A DNA stretch of 26,407 bases, taken from positions 1 through 26,407 of IMG/VR virus record IMGVR_UViG_3300020197_000137; one strand, 5' to 3'. Positions within the stretch are counted from its first letter, which is position 1, and every line of letters starts with the position of its first letter. The translations under genes and the position numbers were made by a program. Below the pieces are notes generated by a model, which searched no databases, was not told the DNA's origin, and was given only the letters and a program-made list of their open reading frames with translations. The DNA is from a virus. This document shows positions 21,330-26,407 of the stretch, one piece after another.

Positions 21330-23429
21330 TTAGAATCTACCAATTACTTCTTCAAAGTTGATGCCAGTTTTAGTGGCAACAAATGTCAATCCAATAAAGT
21401 TGATAGAACGAGCTGGTTTGACATAAAATTCAGCAACAAATTCATTGCGATCAATGACTTCTGGTGTATTATTTGTTTGATCACAAACAACCACATACTC
21501 AGTAATTCCTCTCTTAGCAGCAATATCTCTTAGGTATGGATCAACTTGTGAAACAAATGAAGTTCTTGTAAACTCATCGTTAAACTCAAATAAGTATGTT
21601 TTTGCAATATTTGAGATTGTTTTCTCAATTTCCAAGAAGAGTCTACGAACATTGATTCTGTCAAATGCAGATACAAACGTTTGAGCTGTTTTATCTCCGA
21701 ATAGAATTACTCCAGATCCAGGTGAGTAGATCACTGGATTTACTCTGTTAGTATAAAGTTGATCTCTTTGGGATTGATTTGGATTATATGCAAGTTTAAT
21801 TGCATTTTTTAAAGTGCCACGATCTGCTCCAGCAGGAGAATACCAAGAATAGTTATCAACAGAAGTTCTAACCATCAATCCAGCAATGTCTCCATTGCAA
21901 GGAATGTATCTATATTTGTTAGAGAACCTATCATAAATGTACTTATATCCAGAGTCAAAAACGGCAAAAGAACTTGAATCGATTCCATTAAAGAATTCAA
22001 CGGTATCATCTGTCTGCGACTGAGCATCTGATACTGCAACCACGTCATCTTTAAATGGTGAAATAGTAACGATAGTATCTTTTCTTGATTCTGCAATTTC
22101 AATAAGTTTATTTGCTTTTGCTTGAGATTCTTCCTTAGTTAACATTGATGGGCCATAGATCAAGAAGTCAATTTCTTCTTGATCTTTGCTTGCAACGATA
22201 TCATAAGCATCACTCAATTCACCAAGTGATGGGTTAAATCCTCCACCTGTATAGTTAACTCCACCAACTAATAGGATGGTTTGATTTCCAATAACATTAA
22301 AATCGACAGAATCGACTGCTTTTAATCCCCACAAACCGTTTGAAGTAGTAATACCTGCTTTAGAAACATTGCCGTCTTGTGGGTATCCAGCATAAACATA
22401 TGTTGATTCGAGAGCTATTCTCTCTTTGTAATAAAGGGTTTTTCCAGAAAGAGTTGCATCTAAGGCTTTTGAAAGATTGGTAAACTTCTCAATAATATTT
22501 CCTGAAACACCAGTTGCGGTTCCTTTATCATCAATGACTAAAATGTGAACTGAATCATTGTATGATCTTCTCTCAATTGCAAACGAACTTGAAATTGGTT
22601 TTGGAGCCAAAGACTTCCAATAAACTGGAATGCCGTTTATGACTACAGTTTGTCCATCATACCAGTCTGTAATTGTTGCATCATCAGCAGGGCCCATTGA
22701 GACACCACCGACGATGATATCCCCATCGCTAGATTTTACTTCAAAATTACTACCTTTTTTGTACTGAACAAAAGTTGAAACTCCTGTATTATAAGTATTC
22801 CACTTAACATAAATTTCACTTACTCCCAATCCAGTTAAAGTTCCTTCTAAAATTGTGTCTTGGTTCCAAGAAGAAGTAACACCAACTCCAATTGTTACCC
22901 TTGCACCTTCTAATCGACATGTTACTGCCATTCCAACAGTAAGTGAACTTGTAGAAAGTCCAGCAAATGTTTGATCAGCAAAGTCATCGATTATAGCAAC
23001 TTTTAAATTATTTGCCCAAGCTCCTGGTGTTTTTGCTGCCCACTCCCAAGAAACACTGTCAGAGTGGTTTTCTGTATAATCGTCGTAATTTTTAATATTT
23101 AATGTTACTGAGGTTGTTGATCCAACTCCAACATTAGCTGAATTTAAGTTAGCATCAGAACATCTGATAACTTTTAAAACGCCTCCATAACTTAAGAATG
23201 ACTCTGCTACATGATAGTAATCAGATTGATTATCAGTTGTTACTGGTTTTCCAAAAGTTTCAATAAATTCATTTTCATTTCTAATGACAACAGCTTCTTC
23301 TACTGGGCCTTTTGGAAAAGGGCCAGCAATAGCTCCAATAAACTGGTTATCTTCTACTATCGAACCTTTAGTGAGATCAATCTCTCTTATAGTAATACCT
23401 GGGGAAACTAATCCGAGCCCTAATGACAT
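21330..23429 (-). CDS. 18: Tail sheath protein gp18
   Basis: A 699-aa contractile sheath protein (T4 gp18 is 659 aa). The N-terminus LVSPGITIREIDLTKGSI is typical of sheath proteins, followed by FIGAIAGPFPKGPVEEAVVI and FGKPVTTDNQSDYYHVAESF. The C-terminal conserved domain contains NNPVIYSPGSGVILFGDKTA-like sequence (actual NRVNPVIYSPGSGVILFGDK) and INVRRLFLEIEKTISNIAKT, with FEFNDEFTRTSFVSQVDPYL after it. The middle 250 residues are beta-rich and variable, the surface domain. A consensus late promoter lies 38 bases upstream. It is the first gene of the tail pair gp18-gp19. Confidence 0.97.
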   Translation of the reverse strand: MSLGLGLVSPGITIREIDLTKGSIVEDNQFIGAIAGPFPKGPVEEAVVIRNENEFIETFGKPVTTDNQSDYYHVAESFLSYGGVLKVIRCSDANLNSANVGVGSTTSVTLNIKNYDDYTENHSDSVSWEWAAKTPGAWANNLKVAIIDDFADQTFAGLSTSSLTVGMAVTCRLEGARVTIGVGVTSSWNQDTILEGTLTGLGVSEIYVKWNTYNTGVSTFVQYKKGSNFEVKSSDGDIIVGGVSMGPADDATITDWYDGQTVVINGIPVYWKSLAPKPISSSFAIERRSYNDSVHILVIDDKGTATGVSGNIIEKFTNLSKALDATLSGKTLYYKERIALESTYVYAGYPQDGNVSKAGITTSNGLWGLKAVDSVDFNVIGNQTILLVGGVNYTGGGFNPSLGELSDAYDIVASKDQEEIDFLIYGPSMLTKEESQAKANKLIEIAESRKDTIVTISPFKDDVVAVSDAQSQTDDTVEFFNGIDSSSFAVFDSGYKYIYDRFSNKYRYIPCNGDIAGLMVRTSVDNYSWYSPAGADRGTLKNAIKLAYNPNQSQRDQLYTNRVNPVIYSPGSGVILFGDKTAQTFVSAFDRINVRRLFLEIEKTISNIAKTYLFEFNDEFTRTSFVSQVDPYLRDIAAKRGITEYVVVCDQTNNTPEVIDRNEFVAEFYVKPARSINFIGLTFVATKTGINFEEVIGRF

Positions 23430-23466
23430 GTTTATCTACCTCTGATAAAACATTTAATCTATAACA

Positions 23467-23474
23467 TATTTATA
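23467..23474 (-). promoter_or_regulatory. T4-type late promoter for gp18-gp19
   Basis: Exact TATAAATA on the minus strand, 38 bases before the gp18 ATG, in the 57-base gap after gp17. Confidence 0.8.
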
Positions 23475-23486
23475 GAAATACTATTT

Positions 23487-25142
23487 TTAACGATACTCCC
23501 ACATGTAAGCTCGATCACCATACTCATCTAGCTTCCATACATCACCAGAGTTGTCTACAAAGGTATTTTCATGATCATCTAAACCATCCAAAATAAATCC
23601 AAAAGGAGCCATGTCTTGTTCGATCTGGTTCTTTTGTTCTTCATAGATGCGTTTACGAACATCATTCTCAGTCATCTCCTTGAAATAAGGTTGAACAACT
23701 AACCAAGAGAAGATCACAAGACACATTGATAAGTCATCATTTGCGCCTTCTTCAGCTTCAAATGATTGATTCTTTTGAATAAAAGTTGTCAGTTCGGAGA
23801 TAATGTCATAATCATTGAACATTAACTTGTCATCTTCTACCAAAGTCTTGAGGTTTGAACATCCAATCTTTTTGACTGTCTTTGACATCTTCAATCCAAG
23901 TTGAGACTTATTACCAGAGAATCCTTGCCCAACAATTTGCCCAGCTCTACCTCGCATGGCGCACATTAAGATGTGATCATACTCAAGATCAAAATGTAGG
24001 ATATTTGCAACTTGTTCCCCAATGTCGTTGATTTCAACCAACACATAAGCTTTATTATATGCCTTTGCAACATCTTCAATGATGTTGGGGAACAACATTG
24101 GTTTGATCTGATTGTTTCGATATTTACCAACTACTCTCCAAGGAAAACTTGTAATATCAAAAATGACGAAAGCCGAGTAGTCACTTTCAACTCCTCTTGC
24201 AACGTCAACTGTCATAATATAGTTATGATCTTCGATTGGTTCTTGATAGATATCCAATCCTTTATTTGATTGAATTGGATCATCAAAAACCATTGACTTG
24301 AGTTTTGATGCAGAAATCAAAGTATCAGAAGATCCAAGGAAGTCACACTCAAATTCCTGTTGGAACTGTTGAGGTGAAGTGTTTGCAATCGTTTGTTCCT
24401 TCCATTTTGCGTCTCTACCAGGAACTTCACTCCAATGAACCTCTGTTGGGATATATTCGTTTCTACTCCTCTCGGCGTCATGCCAGAGGCGGTAGAAGTG
24501 ATTCATACCCTTAGGGGTAGATACGATAATAACCTTTGTAGTTTTACCAGATGAAATGGTAGGATAAACTGAACTGAAGAAATCGTCAGCGATATGATTT
24601 GGAATGAACGCAAATTCGTCAAGGAAGATGATATTGAATGACATACCACGAACAGCAGATGCTGATGTGGATGCTGCAATAATCTTTGATCCATTTTCAA
24701 GTTCTAAAGATGCCTTGTTCCAAACCATGACACCCTGTTGCATCCACTTAGGTAGATTCTCATAAGCCAACTGAAGTCTTCCCAAAAGATCTTTTGCAGT
24801 TGAAGCTTTGTTTGCAAGAATACCAACATTCACGTTAGCATTAAAAACAACATAATGCAATAGATAAGATACACAAGTCGTTGACTTACCTGACTGACGA
24901 GGCATCTTACAGATATTGAATCTGTTATTATGAAAATTATTAATTAATTTTTGTTGAAATGGATAAAGGTTAAAAGAAACTAAACCTTCATCCAGAGAAA
25001 CAATCTTGATATAATTTTTAGCAAAGTATACTGGATCATCCTTACACTTTAAAAATTCTTTAATTTGTTCCTCAGTAAATTCAATCGGAACATTTGCTTT
25101 CTTAAGCTGAGGGTTGCCCAAATAATGTTGATCATTAGACAT
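23487..25142 (-). CDS. 17: Terminase large subunit gp17
   Basis: A 551-aa packaging motor (T4 gp17 is 610 aa) that pumps DNA through the gp20 portal and cuts concatemers. ATPase part: an adenine-motif-like FNLYPFQQKLINNFHNN, Walker A PRQSGKST (81-88), Walker B IIFLDEF (171-177), and the coupling motif IIVSTPKGMNHFYRLW. Nuclease part: the first acidic residue in YIMTVDVARGVESDYSAF (about 308-325), then VEINDIGEQVANIL and the late NDDLSMCLVI with catalytic aspartates. All key residues seem intact. No small terminase subunit (gp16) is recognised in this window. The start at ATG 25142 has no clear Shine-Dalgarno. Confidence 0.97.
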   Translation of the reverse strand: MSNDQHYLGNPQLKKANVPIEFTEEQIKEFLKCKDDPVYFAKNYIKIVSLDEGLVSFNLYPFQQKLINNFHNNRFNICKMPRQSGKSTTCVSYLLHYVVFNANVNVGILANKASTAKDLLGRLQLAYENLPKWMQQGVMVWNKASLELENGSKIIAASTSASAVRGMSFNIIFLDEFAFIPNHIADDFFSSVYPTISSGKTTKVIIVSTPKGMNHFYRLWHDAERSRNEYIPTEVHWSEVPGRDAKWKEQTIANTSPQQFQQEFECDFLGSSDTLISASKLKSMVFDDPIQSNKGLDIYQEPIEDHNYIMTVDVARGVESDYSAFVIFDITSFPWRVVGKYRNNQIKPMLFPNIIEDVAKAYNKAYVLVEINDIGEQVANILHFDLEYDHILMCAMRGRAGQIVGQGFSGNKSQLGLKMSKTVKKIGCSNLKTLVEDDKLMFNDYDIISELTTFIQKNQSFEAEEGANDDLSMCLVIFSWLVVQPYFKEMTENDVRKRIYEEQKNQIEQDMAPFGFILDGLDDHENTFVDNSGDVWKLDEYGDRAYMWEYR

Positions 25143-25185
25143 AAAATATTTTTATTCTTGATACACTACAGAAGTTGCGTAAATG

Positions 25186-26407
25186 TCAGTTACAGTTCCA
25201 ACGACGGAGGGCTTTATTGATTCGTGAATCTGGATCTCTTGCAGTTTTTGTTGAAGTGAGTTTAGATTTCATGCCGCTCATTCTTGAACAGAATGATTTG
25301 CGACGAGATGCTCTTTTACCTTTTGGATTTTTTTCAGTGACTGCAGTTTGAAGTTTTGATCCTGGATTTTCACGGCGATAAGCATTAACTGCTTTTTGAC
25401 TCAATCCATCAGTTTTATCTTTACGATTCACTGATTGCCAATCCTCACCAATCACTCCGATATTGAGTAGATAGTTCTTTCTTCTTTTCTCTTTATCTGG
25501 ATCTAAAACAATTGCAAGAGCTTGTTCTGCAAAATCTTCTTTTGTTGGGAGATCAAATTCTTCAGCAGCAAGAAGAGTTGGTTTAGTTGGATCAATTCTT
25601 GAAGGCATATAAGCGTTTAACAATGCACCTGGATATACCTTATGAATTGCATCCTCCACTTCCTTTCTGGATGGAATTGTAGGAGTCGAAAAGAAGATTT
25701 GAAGTTTGTAAGTTGATCCGTGCCAAGTTAAAATGATGGTATAAGTTCTCCCATACTGTTGAATCTTATCAATATTTTCTTTTACACAATCAGGAACCAT
25801 GCGATTTCCTTTCTTCTTCATACCAACTTGTTTGTGGGTGCTCCAACATGCTTCTGAAACATCTTCATCACTTGACATATAATCTGCTGCAGTATCAATA
25901 AAATCTGCTGCTCTTGTGATCTTAGATTGAACCCATGCAGGAAGTTGTTGATTTGGATTCTTTACAAGTTTTCTTAAAATATTGATTGATCTTTCAATCT
26001 GATCAAACTCAACATTTGACATGTATCCTTCTTCATCCTTCTTTTTACCAGAAGCAACCTCTTTATGATTTTCTGGAATGAAATCTTCAGACTTGTTCCC
26101 CCAATTTTTTGCTCCCGCTTTACGACACTTGACAAGTGCTCCAGATGCATATGCACTTGGCCAAACACTATAACGAGATTTGACTTTATGATAACAAGCA
26201 TCTTTAGTACCACTACCCTTTCCTGGTCTATCTTTTACTTCTTGTAAGTCTAATTCTTCTTTCATTTTTTTGGGTTTATCTGTTGGAACATAAGTTGGTT
26301 TTGCAGCACCAGTTTTTGCCTGTTGTCCAGGATCTGCTGCCTTCTTTCTTCTTGCAGCAGATAACCTTTCTGCTTTCGTCATGCTTGCTCTTTTTGCAGA
26401 AGAGACA
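25186..26407 (-). CDS. Lysine-rich modular protein with paired cysteines, probably 5'-truncated
   Basis: A protein of at least 398 aa. The first ATG in the window is 26382, but the frame is open to the edge and the preceding residues (SSAKRAS) are similar in character, so the gene may start outside. It is built of short basic modules, each with two cysteines. One is a KDACYHKVKSRYSVWPSAYA block ending in VKCRKAG; another is EACWSTHKQVGMKKKGNR with VPDC; a third, C-terminal, block resembles DUF6321 (YRRENPGSKLQTAVTEKNPK, a KSFCSRMSG motif, and final RRWNC). Between them are a helical segment (LPAWVQSKITRAADFID) and a small alpha-beta domain (RTYTIILTWHGSTYKLQIFF). Such modules recur in cyanophage proteins of unknown function. 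A DNA-binding or virion role is inferred from the basic composition and its place before the terminase. Confidence 0.75.
   Translation of the reverse strand, partial: VSSAKRASMTKAERLSAARRKKAADPGQQAKTGAAKPTYVPTDKPKKMKEELDLQEVKDRPGKGSGTKDACYHKVKSRYSVWPSAYASGALVKCRKAGAKNWGNKSEDFIPENHKEVASGKKKDEEGYMSNVEFDQIERSINILRKLVKNPNQQLPAWVQSKITRAADFIDTAADYMSSDEDVSEACWSTHKQVGMKKKGNRMVPDCVKENIDKIQQYGRTYTIILTWHGSTYKLQIFFSTPTIPSRKEVEDAIHKVYPGALLNAYMPSRIDPTKPTLLAAEEFDLPTKEDFAEQALAIVLDPDKEKRRKNYLLNIGVIGEDWQSVNRKDKTDGLSQKAVNAYRRENPGSKLQTAVTEKNPKGKRASRRKSFCSRMSGMKSKLTSTKTARDPDSRINKALRRWNCN

Noticed and set aside
25147-25154. TAAAAATA late-promoter-like sequence before gp17
   Set aside because: Only 5 bases from the ATG, so a transcript would start inside the coding region.

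Overview
The window is a contiguous piece of a T4-like cyanophage (marine myovirus) genome. Every gene I can support lies on the minus strand, so transcription runs from high to low coordinates, and genes are tightly packed, many overlapping by 1-4 bases. The T4 core set is unmistakable: gp17, gp18, gp19, gp20, gp21, gp22, gp23, uvsY, uvsW, gp55, gp47, gp46, gp45, gp44, gp62 and regA. A cyanobacterial host (marine Synechococcus or Prochlorococcus) is suggested by cyanophage accessory genes: an Hsp20 small heat-shock protein, a CobS-like AAA+ ATPase, and a DUF3110-type small protein between gp46 and gp47.

Layout in transcription order: (1) 26407-15100 is the morphogenesis block: a cysteine- and lysine-rich modular protein, terminase large subunit, tail sheath, tail tube, portal, a prohead core peptide (gp67-like, 57 aa), an 88-aa unknown, prohead protease, scaffold, major capsid protein, and a probable gp3 tail completion protein. 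T4-type late promoters (TATAAATA on the minus strand) sit at 23467, 18942 and 17817, with a variant at 20671. A strong terminator follows gp23. (2) 15103-8645 is the recombination and late-transcription block: uvsY, uvsW, an unknown 133-aa protein, gp55 late sigma factor (behind a good sigma70-type promoter at 12193-12221), gp47, the DUF3110 protein and gp46, closed by a terminator. (3) 8589-4893 carries a metallopeptidase-VWA protein resembling CobT, the CobS-like ATPase and a DUF3310-like protein. (4) 4906-946 is the replisome block: sliding clamp gp45, a small HExxH protein, clamp loader gp44, a DruA/DUF4338-like protein inserted between the two clamp-loader subunits, gp62 and the RegA translational repressor, then a terminator. 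(5) 787-1 holds hsp20 with its own terminator and the 5' end of an unrecognised late gene.

The genes work as a system: gp44/gp62 load gp45, which acts both in DNA synthesis and, with gp55, in late transcription from the TATAAATA promoters. gp46/gp47, UvsW and UvsY run recombination-dependent replication. gp17 packages DNA through gp20 into the gp21-matured gp23 capsid. The least explained parts are the DruA-like insertion in the clamp-loader operon, the CobS-like/VWA-metallopeptidase pair, and the HExxH protein between gp45 and gp44. No gene-free stretch exceeds 300 bases; the longest are 788-945 and 12165-12270. No tRNA, CRISPR array or mobile element was seen.
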